In this document: one piece after another, positions 47,265-60,024 of the stretch | How the letters are laid out: the number at the start of each line of letters is the position of its first letter | Numbering within the stretch: the stretch's first letter is position 1 | Assembly: GCA_029255685.2 (NCBI GenBank) | Contig: CM055320.2 | Location: 46,969,910-47,033,909, forward strand | Direction of reading: 5' to 3' | DNA length: 64,000 bases | From: Silene conica | Taxonomy: Eukaryota > Streptophyta > Magnoliopsida > Caryophyllales > Caryophyllaceae | Translations under genes and position numbers: made by a program | The notes under the pieces: generated by a model | Database searches by the model: none | Told to the model about the DNA's origin: nothing | Seen by the model: only the letters and a program-made list of their open reading frames with translations

Positions 47265-48477
47265 GTAATATGCTATATACGGAAATAGTATATTAACTTT
47301 GTGAAACGATTCACTCTCGCATGATACATGTTATTTTAAAACGGTTTAAAATAATGGATTATAAATTTATTAAAATTGGGTGATTAAAACAGTATAATCA
47401 CATAATTTTAATCTCGTAAGGTGGTTTGGTAAAATTTGTTAATCATAATAACAGTATTATGTTATGAATGAATTTTATTTTTAGTTGATGCATTTTATTT
47501 ATCGTCTTGTTGAATGCCTTTGAATGCTTTCTATAACGTATTTAATTTTTGCAAACGGTTGTAACTTAGTGTGGCCTTAGAAGATTGTGTTACCGTAATG
47601 ATGGAACACAGTCTTGTTTGTAATTTTGAGATCTTGTATCTCCGTTTTGGGTTTTTGCCATGTAATTACTTTTGTATTTAAATTAGAATGTAAATAGGAT
47701 TATATTTGTAATTTAAATTAGTAGTTTTGTGAAGACCAAAGACGGAGACCGGATGCTCACTCCCGCTGTAAAGACCAAGATGGAACATCAAGGCAAGCTT
47801 CTAGGGTCCAACGGTGGATTCCAAGTTGTTTTATGTTTATTTTGGTAGGATAGGCCACACTAGGACTTTTATTTACGTTTATCGCATTTATTTTATGCTT
47901 TCATCGATAATAGCTTGCATCATATTCCGCCTAAAACCAAACCACCTATAACATGCCTGAAAACTGACTCATGTAGAGGTATACGCGTTAGTTTTCTTTG
48001 ACACACATATGTCACGTGTCACATGCAAAGCCATCACTTTATTTCATTCATTCACGTAAATGCTAGATTTTAGTTCACTTAAAATGGATAAATATAATTT
48101 GATGGGGTCTTCCTCGTATAACCAAAAATTGAGACTAGTCTTTATAAATCAGACTCCCATGAATCCCTTCTTCGTCGGTAGGCATAACATGACCCCTTCT
48201 ACGTCGAGTAAGTGGGAACAGATGATGGACTATGATGGACTAAAAGATAGGATTTACGGAAATCTATCGACCAATAATTCCAACGGTGGAATTAGCCAAG
48301 CTGTGGGCTTATCAATATACGGAAATTGAGTCTTGGGGTCGTTTATATAATTCTTGAGGGAGATCAATTATATGGTTTAAAATAGACTTAAATCACAACA
48401 ATGAGCTGCTTATATGGTTTTGTTTTTATCTTCTTTTTCAGTGTAGAACACGATCATTTAAAACTGCTGTATATCTA
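47265..48477 (+). other. copia-4 leader, resumed
   Basis: Non-coding leader after the nested element; a 90-codon frame at 48060-48329 has no recognisable domain and is taken as chance. Ends at the gag ATG. Confidence 0.55.
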
Positions 48478-51400
48478 ATGGCTGGTGAAGACCCAATGCC
48501 AAGTGCCAAGCTAGCACGTGAATCCTGGCTAAAAGCCTTCATGGACTCCATGAATCAGTCTACTAGACTGAGGAATGATGGGTCAAACTTCTCTGACTGG
48601 GAGGCAGCACTACGGAATGCTGCCATTGCTGACAGAAAGCTCAAGTACTTAACTGAACCCATTCCGGCACACCCAGGAACTGGAGCTAGAGCTAACGAAG
48701 TTCGCGCTCATAGCGACTTCGTCATGGAAGCGGGTGCGATAAAAAACGTACTCATCTATGCAATGGAATCCAATTTTCAAAGACGCTTCATCACCCATGG
48801 TGCAAACAAGATTTTCACCACGCTCTCTAACGAATTCTCGAAAGCTCTGAGAATCGTTTCTTATGAGCATACCTGTCGCTTCTTTGAGGCGAAACTCCAG
48901 AAGGGCCAAGCGGTTAGCCCACATATTCTCAACATGATTGAGAATATCGAGAAACTGGAGGCCCTGAACTGCAAGATCAGTGAGAACATAATCGTTGATC
49001 GAATGCTTCATTCGCTTCATGATGGGTTCGCCCTCTTTAGGGCCAACTATTACATGAACGACATGAAGAAGACTCCTCATGAGCTCCACTCCCTTCTCGT
49101 ACAGACCGAGAAGGATCTGAAATTAAGTGGGAGCGTGAAGCAGGATGTTCTCATGATCTCCAGTAAGGGTAAGGGTAAGGGAAAAGCTAAAGCTCAGGGC
49201 GACCTAGCGGTAGTAGGTAAGCCCAGGTTCAAGAAACCAGGATTTACTAAGAGTGGGCCAGGTGAGTCGAGCAACTCACAGGGCAAGACAAAGAGCAAGG
49301 ATACAAGCATAGAATGCCACCATTGCCACAAGACTGGGCATTGGAGGCGCACATGCCCCGTGTATCGTGAGGACATTAAGGCAGGCCGCGTTATTCCTGT
49401 TGGTATGTCTTCTTCTTCTTCTTTTATTCACATGATTGAGATTAACCATGCAAGTTACGGAACTTGGGTACTAGATACTGGTTGTGGTTCTCGTCTATGT
49501 AATCATGTGCAGGGCCTCCGAAACCAAGAACCCCTCGTCAAGGGTGAGGTTGACCTGCGTGTCGGGAATGGAGCACGTGTTGCTGCAGTCTCGAGGGAAA
49601 CATACGTGATCCAGCTTCCAAGTGGATTCGAGTTATCTTTGTATAACTGTTATTATGTTCCTAGTTTATCCAAAAACATTATTTCAGTTTCTGCACTTGA
49701 CAAACTTGGTTTTTCATTTGTAATAGAAAATAACAGTTGTATTTTCTCATTACACAATTTGATTTATGGCAAGGCTGTTTCCATGAATGGCATTTATGTT
49801 TTAGATCAAACCACCGAAATATTACATGTGAATAACAAGAGATTAAAGGTAGGTGACAAAGATCAAACTTACCTATGGCATTGCCGTATGGGACATATAA
49901 ATGAGAAACGCGTAAAACAGCTCATACAGAATGGAGCTATCTCGGCCTTTGATTTCGAATCATATGGCACGTGTGAATCATGTCTCATCGGTAAGATGAC
50001 TCGTATTTCCTTCAAAGGTGTTGGAATATGCGCTGCCGACCTATTAAGACTCATACATACGGATGTATGTGGCCCTATGTCGATCAACGCACGAGAAGGC
50101 TATAGGTATCATCACTTTCACGGATGATTTAAGTAGATATGGCTATGTCTACTTAATGAAACATAAAAGTGAATCCTTTGACAAGTTCAAAGAATACCAG
50201 AATCGGGTACAGAACCAACTGGGAAGAAAGATTAAAGCACTACGTTCTGAGTGGTGGTGAGTATCTTTCACACGAGTTTGATCAACACCTTAAAGACTGT
50301 GGCATTGTTCTACAGTTAACTCCACCTAGAACACCACAATTAAATGGTGTGTCCGAACGGAGAAATCGAACTCTACTTGATATGGTTCGATCCATGATGA
50401 GTCACACCGTTGTGCCTAGAGCTGGCCAAATGCGGGCCAACCCGTTCGGTCCACCCGTTCGGCCCGCTTTGTTAGCGGGCTTGGTCACAAAGAAAATTAA
50501 AATAGGAGGGTACGGACAAAAAAATTAAGCCCGCCAAAATTAATGGACGGGCTTGGACAAAATAAAATTGTCCATGGACAGCCCGTTAGGCCCGCTACAA
50601 AATTTGTAAACTATAATTTTTATTTAACATAACAAAAAAAATTTAAAAATTAAAACTGAAAAAATATTTATTGAAAACAGGAAGTAAATCTCTCAGTAGT
50701 AAAGTTACCTACATTGAGAGATTAATAGGTTTTTGAATATAACAAAAGCACACTTACCTACACTTACTCCGTAGTAAAGTTACCTACTTGGATGACGGAT
50801 AAAGACGTGCCTTCCTCGACTAATATTTTGAAGTGTTTGAGACTTTATAATGTTTATATAAAACAAAGACGATGTTTAGTTACTATTTTGAAAGTTGTAA
50901 ACATTATCTTAATTCTTAATTCTTAAGTTTTTAATTTTATTTTGCAAATTTGGTAATCATGTTGTTTATTCTACCGTTTTGTTGGTTTAATTTTTCAATA
51001 ATTAATTTCAATAAAAGCCCGCAAGCCCGTTGGTTGGCCCGCTAAGGTATATTGGACGGGTACGGGCGGTTATAGTAGGCCCGCCATAGCGGGCACGGGC
51101 ACTAAAAAAAGGCCCGTTGGACACTTTTTGATAGGTTAGGCCCGGCCCATGTCTAGCCCAAGCCCGCAAACGGCCAGCTCTAGTTGTGCCTGATTCATTG
51201 TGGGGCTATGCTCTTTTGTCAGCCGCTCTAATACTTAACCGAAGTCCGTCTAAAGCTGTTGACAAGACTCCATATGAGTTATGGAAGGGAACGGTCCCTA
51301 ACTTGTCCTTTATTCGGGTTTGGGGCTGCGAGGCTTATGTCAAGTGGAGACACGAGGATAAGCTCGGCCCGCGATCGGTCAAGACATACTTTATAGGCTA

Positions 51401-53288
51401 TCCAAAAGGAACATTTGGTCATTACTTCTACTCGCTAACCGAACAACGTGTTTTTGTTGCGGCTAGTGCGACGTTCTTAGAGAAAGAATTTCTCGAGAAC
51501 AAGTCGAGTAATAGAACCTTCGATCTATCGGAGGTTCAAGAACCAACTACCGAGCAACCATTGGAGGAAACAGTTCCTTCAACCGAGGCTGCGGTAGATA
51601 TTCCTGAGAAACCTAGGAGGTCGGGAAGAGTCTCTATTCCTCCAGACAGATACATTGGTATGGTCGGGGAACATGACATAGATGACGTCTTACTCCTAGA
51701 GGGTAATGAACCCACAACCTATAAAGGTGTCATGACCAGTTCTGACTCAAAGCTATGGCTAGGAGCCATGCAATCCGAGATGAACTCCATGTATGAGAAC
51801 AACGTGTGGGATCTTGTGGACCTACCTACAAAGGTACGTCCCCTTCAATGCAAATGGCTTTACAAGATAAAGCATGCCTTGGAAGGTAAACAAGATATCC
51901 ATAAGGCAAGACTAGTTGCTAAAGGTTTCACCCAAGTGCCAGGCTTGCACTACGATGAGATCTTTGCACCCGTAGTCATGCTACGTTCCATTCGGAGTAT
52001 CTTAGCGATCGCCGCATTTCACGATTATGAAATCTGGCAAATGGACGTTAAAACCGCCTTCTTAAACGGTTATTTGGAGGAAGAGTTGTACATGGTACAA
52101 CCCGAGGGTTTTATTGATCCAGAACATCCTAAGAAGGTTTGCAAGCTTAAGCGTTCCATCTATGGACTTAAGCAAGCATCACGGAGTTGGAATCATCGCT
52201 TCGACCAAGTGATAAAAGAGAATGGGTTTATTCGATCAGTCGAGGAACCATGTCTCTATATCAAGTTGAGTGGGAGCAAGATTGTCTTCCTAGTACTGTA
52301 TGTCGATGACATACTCTTGATTGGGAATGACATACCTCTCCTTTCTTCGGTTAAAGCATGGTTGAAAAAACATTTCCAGATGAAAGATCTGGGAGAGGCA
52401 CAAAGAATTTTGGGCATCCGTATCTACAGGGATAGATCGTCACGACGGATGTTGTCTCTCAGTCAGGAGTCTTATATAGATAAGATCCTAGAGAGATTCA
52501 GCATGACGAACTCCAAGAAGGGGTTCCTTCCTATGACTACTGGGCTTCACTTGGGCAAGACTCAAGAAGCTAAGACATTGGAAGAGAAAGAGCGCATGAG
52601 TCGGATTCCTTATGCTTCGGCTATAGGATCGATCATGTATGCCATGATATGCACACGTCCAGACATTGCATATGCATTGAGTATGACAAGTCGATTTCAA
52701 GCTCATCCAGGTGAACAACACTGGATGGCCGTGAAAAACATTCTTAAGTACCTACGGAGGACTAAAGATTGGTGATTGACTTACGGAGTCGACTCGACGC
52801 TCTGCGCCACGGGTTACGCAGATGCTAGCTTCCAAACGGATCGAGACGACTCGAAATCTCAGTCTGGATTCGTTTTTACTCTTAATGGCGCTGCTGTCAG
52901 CTGGAAAAGTTCTAAACAGAGTGTTACAGCAGATTCTACCACTGAGTCCGAGTACTATGCCGCCTCGGAAGCAGCTAAGGAAGTAATATGGATGCGTCAA
53001 TTCTTACAAGGACTCTCAGTAGTGCCTAGTTCGAATGACCGAATCACCGTTTATTGTGACAATAAAGGTGCCATCTTCCAAGCAAAGGAGCATAAGTCTA
53101 GCAACAAGGCTAGACATGTACAACGGAAAGCTCATCTAATCAGAGATTACGTGGAGCAAAGGGAGATATTTATTGATAAGATCGCTACGGATGACAACAT
53201 AGCTGATCCTCTCACAAAAGCATTACCACGTGATAAGCATGAAGAGCACATTAATTCCATGGGAATCAGATGTGTTCATAAGTTGTAG
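48478..53288 (+). pseudogene. copia-4 gag-pol polyprotein, lightly broken
   Basis: ATG 48478 opens 549 codons: gag (WLKAFMDSMNQS start), zinc knuckle CHHCHKTGHWRRTC near residue 280, protease WVLDTGCGSRLCN near 331, pre-integrase HCRMGH and CESC, and first integrase Asp (IHTDVCGP). A frameshift near 50110 moves to ITFTDDLSRYGY and another near 50256 moves to EYLSHEFDQHL and NGVSERRNRTLLDMV (integrase Glu). The MITE (50417-51182) interrupts the next part. RT follows: WLGAMQSEMNSMYENNVWDLV, QMDVKTAFLNGYL, and the catalytic YVDD at 52299-52310. TGA at 52773-52775 separates RNase H, which has [16 protein letters not shown] and YCDN. Removing the MITE leaves the full copia domain order. Three small lesions suggest recent loss of activity. 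Confidence 0.85.
50417..51182. mobile_element. hAT-like MITE, TSD GTTGTGCC
   Basis: 766 bp. The left end TAGAGCTGGCCAAATGCGGGC and the reverse complement of the right end (TAGAGCTGGCCGTTTGCGGGC) match at 18 of 21 positions, and an 8-bp duplication GTTGTGCC lies at 50409-50416 and 51183-51190. Eight-base duplications and TAGRG-type ends are hAT features. There is no transposase. The subterminal parts are rich in CCCGC/GCGGG. It sits in the integrase region of copia-4. Confidence 0.95.
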
Positions 53289-54155
53289 TACTCTTTTATG
53301 AATTCATGTAATAATTCATTTTCTCGTGTACTCTATTCAACCTCATTGTTATGATATATATAATGTTTTGTTTTTCATATGGAATTGTACGCCAATTTTG
53401 AACACCACAAAGTGAACTGATTAACATTACATCGTTTTGGTCCTTGATTACCCACTTGAGCTGATAACTCAGGTAATCATTTTGTGACGTTGGTTGATGG
53501 TGGGTTCAACGAGCCGTAAGTCAAACAGTTGACTGACCAATCACAAAGGCGAGTTATACGGATATCTCGTAGGACACCCCGTGACAACGTTCTGGAGTCC
53601 TAAATGTTTTATAACATTGGGTGTCAGGTCGTGGATAGGACCTCCATAGTGTTCCTTAGAGTCGAGTCTTTTGACTTTCAACTGTCTCTTGAGATTAAGG
53701 CAGATTTTGGGTAACTTTGGTTTCTTTCCCACGGTCTTCCGTAACAGGGGCTTAGAGGATTTTTTCTGGGTTATTTCATGTTGCGCTTAGATCTGCAGGA
53801 TTCGACTTGAGGGAAATATCCAAACCCTTATCAGGATTTTATCATTTCTCAGGGCCACTCGAGGAGTAGTAACTGAAATGCATGGCCATGCTCGAATACA
53901 GATTCGTTTTATCAGTTAAGTTACTCTCTAGTCGGGGAAACCAATCTTGATACAGATCGCTTGTGAGATACCACCTTTGCGAATACGGATTTGCAAATTG
54001 TCTTACATTGAGTGGGAGAAATTTTAAAAGGATATGAGAATCGGTTATCGCACCTACACTTGTACGGACAAGTGGGAGTTTGTTGGAGCCTTGTGTCCTC
54101 CACATGTAGTGTGATAATGTCATTGCACATACCCTTGTACGGACAAGTGGGAGAT
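53289..54155 (+). other. copia-4 3' UTR with duplicated purine tract
   Basis: No ORF. Contains ACAAGTGGGAG-TT-TGTTGGAGCC at about 54068-54090 and again ACAAGTGGGAG-AT-TGTTGGGGCT at 54143-54165: the true tract and LTR start preceded by a near copy 75 bp upstream. Confidence 0.75.
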
Positions 54156-55150
54156 TGTTGGGGCTGGTGTCCTTGACAGTTAGTACAATGACTTACTAAA
54201 TCTCTTAAAGGATCACAAGGGCATACTTCAGTATTATTATCAGTTGATCCACGTTTATCAATAACGGTTGGCTTGCTAGATAAGTTTGACGTTATTGTCA
54301 TACAGATGGCGGTGATCAACTGGTCCCTATACGTCACACCTATAGGACACGTTTGAGAGATGTGAAGGTATGAAAATATAATCACATTTATGCCGGATAC
54401 GACTAAACAGTTAGTCAGAGGTATTGACTATTAAATTAGTCAATGAGATGTTGAGATTATTATTTAATACGGATTAAATAATTTTAAGCTAATACGGATT
54501 ACATGATTAATTCGTAAAATTAAATATAAACGGTTATATTTAATTAAATATTGTATTCGCGTATTAATATAAACAGTTATATTAATTTGGGTAATTATAC
54601 AATATCGTAATTTTATCAGACCATTATTAATGTATCGATTGCATTAATATCTGATAACATGTGTGTGATTTATAATTAAAATCCCGCGAATAATATTTTG
54701 CAAAACGGATCGAATCACGCAAAGGAATAAGGTAAGAGTGGAAAAAGCCCACTCTCACCCCAACCCTATTCGGCCGACCCACACGTTACAAAAGGAGAGT
54801 TATTCTCCTTTTGTCTGAGACTGGTTTATTCATAATCTGAAGAAATTAGGGTTTTGAGAACATTCTTTTCCCAAAACTCAGATCTCACATCAAAACTCAT
54901 AAAAGCTCTCCCCATATTGCAAGGCAATTGGAGAGTATTTTCTAGCACACGCGGCATCATCTCAAACCAAGTCTTGGGTGCAAGTTATAGGAGGGAATTT
55001 ACTTTAATTCCTGTTCTTAGGCCAAATCAAGCAAGGACCCAAGGTTGTTATTCCTTTTCATGTTTTTATTAACTTATGACAATAATCACAATTGTATGTT
55101 TCGTTATAATCCTTCATGTTTTAGGCCGAATACATGTTATATTCCCCACA
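54156..55150 (+). repeat. copia-4 3' LTR
   Basis: 995 bp, matches 41620-42614. Confidence 0.95.
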
Positions 55151-56068
55151 ACTCTATGGCACTTGAACTTGCCATCAGTCGCCTCACATTCTAGTCGCTT
55201 TGAGACGTCACCTCATGTAAGCGTTTAGGGGCTATACTAAGTCAATCCAGTTCACTTTATGAGGTTCAATATTGTCTCTTACAACCCATTTTGATTTTGA
55301 CAAAGTATCCTTTTATTTTGAGTTAATTATAACTCAAATGACATTGTCATGCAAAGTAGTCAATACTATTTCATTGCATTTGATGCACGATCATCTATTT
55401 GTATTAGTGTTTTGCGAATAACCTTTTATTCATGATTGCAAAACTTACAAATTTTGTTCTCCTTCCATCTCATATTATCTCACATAATATGATTTTATTT
55501 GAGTACATATCTAGAACTCTTTCTAGATTTTGAGTTTCCTTTCCTGATGAAAGCTCCCACTGTTATCTTATAACTCGTGACGTATTGATATACTAGAGGG
55601 ATTAAAAAATCACTCGAAATTATCTAGTCACTTATGTACTGAAATCTATATTGTAGTTATTTATGATTTCATCACTCTTACTATTTTCAAACATCTTGGC
55701 TATATTATCAAGGCTTTATTCAATTTAACCACTTTGATTTCTAATGGGCGACCTTTTATTATCAATATAATAAACCTTCCCGTCAAGCTCCATCATCTTA
55801 TGATATAAGGTATTTGTTCATCTAGAATTGAGAACCCCTTATTCTTTACACTTTAAAGAATCACCCATCCTCTCTAAATGGTAGGTTCAATTCTTTAATG
55901 AATATCGCTCCCACTAAAAACAATATCACTCGATCTCTTAAATGAACCTTTCATTTCTCGCATGTAAATCTTTATTTATCACTTGAATCATTATCACTAT
56001 GACTATCCCTATAGTGGTCCATCTTTATTCAATCGACATCTTATGAATTCCTAACATCACTTTTCGAT
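55151..56068 (-). other. copia-3 trailer, part 2, truncated
   Basis: Continues the sequence broken at 41619; related to copia-1 near 26930-27010. Non-coding, with further CTCCCACT motifs (near 55553 and 55908). Breaks off near 56068, where reverse-complement Athila 3' UTR begins (ACCAAACACAACAC). No gag, PBS or second LTR of copia-3 follows. Confidence 0.55.
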
Positions 56069-57723
56069 ACAACCAAACACAACACTATGCCTAACCAATT
56101 TAATGCAACCTTCAAATATAATCAAGCATAATGTCAAGAGCAAAACGAATTGGACATGTTGGAAAAGCATGCTAAAATTTCAACCTTGCAAGACTCATTC
56201 TAATTGGACTCTCGCGGTACGCTCGAGACACTCATGAAAGCAAAGGGTCAAATGTATATGTGAAAGATAAGAAGATAAATAAAAGTAAAGACTCTCACCT
56301 ATCTGCGACCCGTAAGAACATGCCTGCAATCTAACATGAATAGAATCTCTACAACCGTACATATGCATTCCCACACTAGACAACCATGACACATGCCGAG
56401 GCAAATTTGGAATTGTGAGGCTAAAGGTAAGAAGGGGTTAAAATAAGTTATGGGAAGAGGGGTTAAACCGAGCCAACAACCGTCTATCCATACTATAAGA
56501 TCACTTCTTATTATTTTTTCATACATGCCAATGCTCAAAGTTTTGGAGCAAAAATCACAACTTCTCCAATTTTCTCCTTTTCTTTCTTTCTTTCTTTCTT
56601 TCTTCCTTTCCTCCTCTTTTTTTTTTCAGAAAAATTCTGTCCAATGGTCCTGGTCGACCGACCCAGAATGCAGGGCGACCGACCATCCTTGAAAACAGGC
56701 TGTTCTCGTTTTGTTTTTTTTTTTTCATTTCTCATTTCATTCATTTTTTCATTATTTTTTTTTCTTTTCCTCCTTTCTACCATTCTCACAAAATCAATAT
56801 TTAACAATAAAGCACAAACCAAAGGATGGCCAAAACAGACCCATCACTATATATTACTAGCTCGGCTAGGGTAGGCAAATTTTGGATGTAGCAAATGGGT
56901 AAAAAGGATTTAATTTGGCTATGTGAGGATAATGGGAACAATGAGAAAGGGGGACCTCTACCACATGTGTCAACAAACCACAAATCCGAATGCATACAGG
57001 TATTAAGTAGACAAGACTCATGTTTATGCATATTGATGTGACATGCCTCAAGAGGAGAAACTACTCACAAACCTACATGAAATCGGTCATGGATGTCACC
57101 GATTTATTAGGCTCTAATCCTTAGAATATGTTGTAGCTTGCCAAGAAGAGAGTCAAGTCTAATAATTTAGCATGAAATCAACAAAAACTCGTAGATAATG
57201 CAAAAGACTAGCTTGAAAATTTTTGAAAAATGCAAGGCAAGGCAATATGTGATATGTGAGGCATAAATTGTATTCGTCCGTTCCGACTCGGCCTAAAAAC
57301 TTAAGACAGAGAAGAACGCGCGACAGGGAAGAACACGCGGCAAGAGAGGATGAAAACAAGAAAAACACCTAAAGGAATGAAAAACAAAAGACACAAAGAC
57401 AATTGCATACTCACAAAGGAGAATGCAAACACCCTCCCCAAACCAAAACGCACAATGCCCCCATTGTGCTCATCAGCATACAACCACAGCAAAGGGATGG
57501 GGGTAGGCAGAAAAGAAACAAAAAAAGAAAGGAAAAGGAAAAAGAATAGAAATTACAACAAGAGTCTAAGGAGGAAGGAGATGAAAACTGGAAATCTAGA
57601 GGGAAAAACTGGAAATCTAAGGGAAAAATTGGAAATCTAAAGGGAAAATAAAAGAAAAACTACTTACAAGATGGAGGGACCTCCCCAAACCGAACCCCAA
57701 AGAGGGTAAGGTTAAGCACGTCC
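56069..57723 (-). other. Athila-3 3' UTR (3' LTR missing)
   Basis: Reverse complement matches the Athila-2 3' UTR (24440-25081 and 35415-36060) over several blocks. Non-coding; a CTTT repeat is near 56575-56603 and one 21-bp box pair at 56652-56684. The purine tract and 3' LTR that should lie to the left are replaced by copia-3 sequence. Confidence 0.7.
56652..56684. repeat. 21-bp-period box pair in Athila-3 3' UTR
   Basis: GGTCGACCGACC and GGGCGACCGACC (one change), spacer CAGAATGCA. Homologous in place to 35458-35490. Confidence 0.9.
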
Positions 57724-59154
57724 CTATCCCTCTGAGTCGAAATCCGGCTCAGAGTCCTCTCCTCCTTCCTCCTCCTCGTCCTCCTCTTCAGAACCTATGC
57801 CTGTTCCTGAGGCAGAGCCTGAAGCATCACCGTGGACACGACCGCCTGCGAGAGGTGTGTACCAGGTGGGGTGAGTCCATGGGCCGGTTGGGAGCCTACC
57901 CTGAGTGGCATACTCCTTGTAAACCGGATAATGGCAAAGACTATCGTTCAACTGTTTTTGGTTGAACTGTCTGCAAAGGCCTGCCATTATTTGTGGCAGA
58001 GATCTGTCATCAACATAAGGAGGAACATAAACATTAGGAGCAGCAGTAAAATCAGATGGGTACCCCGTCCCAGATGTGGTATGGTGGCCACCGGGAGCAG
58101 GGACCCTATGACCTCTAAAGGTGCCTCATCTAAGGGGGAGGCGGTAAGACGGGAGTAGTGGTCTGAGCTCCCCTACAACAGTAAAAAGGGGTAGCATAGG
58201 GGGAGCCATGGTGATGGGGATGCGATGACTGAGGTAGGTGTCTACCTTCCAATAATCTCTCCTGTCTATCCAATGCACGGACCTGACATAAGCCATGTCC
58301 ATGAACCGGGAGGGAGTGTCAATCGCATCCTCAAAGCGAGGGAATTGGGGGAAAAGGGAGCGGGCTAATCGAGTGACTAGCCCACCACAGACAATGGTAG
58401 TCAAGGAAGTTCCCTCGCCCACCGACACGAAGTGAGAGGCGACCAAAAATGCAGTGTTATAAAACTGTTGACCCGTACGTCTGATGTTAAGATAACCAGA
58501 CAAAATGGAGAGCTCAATGTTGTTAACATTTTGAGACTCTTTTCGGCCGAAAACAGTGTTGGCCAACAGACGCAAATAATAACGGGGGGCGGGAAGGTGG
58601 ACGGTACTGTTTTTCTTCTTCACATCGCTGGAATCAGAAATACAGGACCACATATCAGTATACGACCCCGTGGGGTCATCAGTAAGACCCGTAGAAGATA
58701 AACCTAGATACTGAGCAAATTGGTTTAAAGTTAAAGAAAAAGTTTCATTGAACAAACGAAAAGAAATGCAAAAGTTGTCATAGCCGGGATGAAATGCTCT
58801 AAAATCAAAAGTAAAGGAAGAAAAGAACTCAAAAGTGAGAAGGGAATAGGTGAACTCATCCATAGTGACAAGTCCTGTGAATCCCGTCCCATTGAGCAAG
58901 GACACCACCTCATCATGACATCCCAAGGCTTGCAAGGCTGGGACACATAGGAACCGGGTGGCCACTACCAAGCAATAAGCGGTGAGATGGAGGAATCGGG
59001 CTTTCTGGGCCGGAGTACTGAAAATGATTTGTGGATAGTTGGGTAGACTATCCGTGTCTTGCACCACCAACCCTCTCGACCTAGGAACACGGCCTCTGGA
59101 GGTGCTTGCACCGGAAGTGCGGGCGCGCTTTCCACCTTGATCACGGCTAGACAT
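57724..59154 (-). pseudogene. Athila-3 env-like ORF, frameshifted near its end
   Basis: The minus-strand ATG at 59154 opens 342 codons (MSSRDQGGKRARTSG). The core has FLHLTAYCLVVATRFLCVPALQALG, TYSLLTFEFFSSF, LFNETFSLTLNQFAQYLGL and AYVRSVHWIDRRDYW, the pattern of the Athila ORF found downstream of pol. After the stop at 58126 a second frame (57724-57987) reads MAGLCRQFNQKQL then an acidic Glu/Asp tail, the usual end of such proteins, so a frameshift near 58000-58120 is likely. No signal peptide is evident; the short hydrophobic stretch near residue 55 could be a membrane segment. By family it is called env-like, but a role in entry is unproven in plants. Confidence 0.7.
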
Positions 59155-59266
59155 TGTAAATCTGAAAAGTTCAATAAAAATATAAGTCTTGTGTGATTAT
59201 GAAAACATTTCTTTAACAAATTTAGGAACGAAAATTGCAAAAAACAGAAACTTTTATAACAGCACT

Positions 59267-59551
59267 GGTCGGCCGACTTCACAGATAAGTCGGTCGACCA
59301 TATTCGCGAGAAAACACATAATTTCCGTAGCACAACCGGTCGGTCGACCGTATGCCTAGGTCGGTCGACCAATTTACGAAAAAAAATCAGAAATTGCAAA
59401 AATTAAACTCAGGAAAAACACAATTTTGGTCGGCCGACCTCAGTTACGGGTCGGTCGACCGACTATCAAAAGAAAAATGCAGATCTATAAATTACGAAAC
59501 CCAGAAAATTCAAATTCAGGTCGGCCGACCGCCGTTTCCGGTCGGTCGACC
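59267..59551. repeat. four 21-bp-period box pairs upstream of env-like ORF
   Basis: Pairs start at 59267/59288 (spacer TCACAGATA), 59338/59359 (GTATGCCTA), 59428/59449 (TCAGTTACG) and 59519/59540 (GCCGTTTCC). GGTCGGCCGACC and GGTCGGTCGACC forms; first boxes at 59428 and 59519 are perfect palindromes. Confidence 0.95.
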
Positions 59552-60024
59552 GTGAACAGTGTCAGAGTCGGTTTTCGTGACTGAAATTGCGCGAAAAAGG
59601 GCATAAAAATTTAAAGGAAGAATTAAACTAACCCTAACAGCACGAAATCATACACAAATTACAGATCTAAGCATATAAAATCAAAAGGAAGAAGAAAACT
59701 AAGAGAAAAACACACAAACAAGCATGGAAACGAAATTAAGAGCAAAATTAAACTTAAAAAGACAAACTAAAACTACCTAAAACGGAATTAAGATGATATA
59801 AAACGAAAAAGAGAGAAAGAAAACTAAGAAAAACATACCTTGAAGAAGAAAATTGAAAGAAAGCAAGTAAATGGTGAAGGATGAAGATGGTGGGTGTTTT
59901 TTTAGGGTTTTAAGAGAGAAAGGGGATGTAGGGAAAGTGAGCAAATGAAGGCAATTATTGTGTTTTCAAAACACAAAGCACCCGTGACTTCGACTCTAAA
60001 AGAAAACCGGAAAAAAAAAACGCG

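Larger units (their letters stand above)
41620..55150 (+). mobile_element. copia-4: full-length Ty1/copia element, TSD ACTCT
   Basis: LTRs 41620-42614 and 54156-55150, each 995 bp, about 17 differences, both TGTTGGGGCTGG to TTCCCCACA. ACTCT lies at 41615-41619 and 55151-55155. PBS TGGTATCAGAGC is at 42617-42628 and the purine tract ACAAGTGGGAGAT at 54143-54155. Without its two insertions (a gypsy element and a MITE) it is about 8.7 kb. Gag, protease, integrase, RT and RNase H are all present in the copia order, but with two frameshifts, one stop and the MITE. It sits in the copia-3 trailer. Confidence 0.95.

Noticed and set aside
48060..48329. 90-codon ORF before copia-4 gag
   Set aside because: No recognisable domain and located in the untranslated leader; could be an upstream ORF but nothing supports it.
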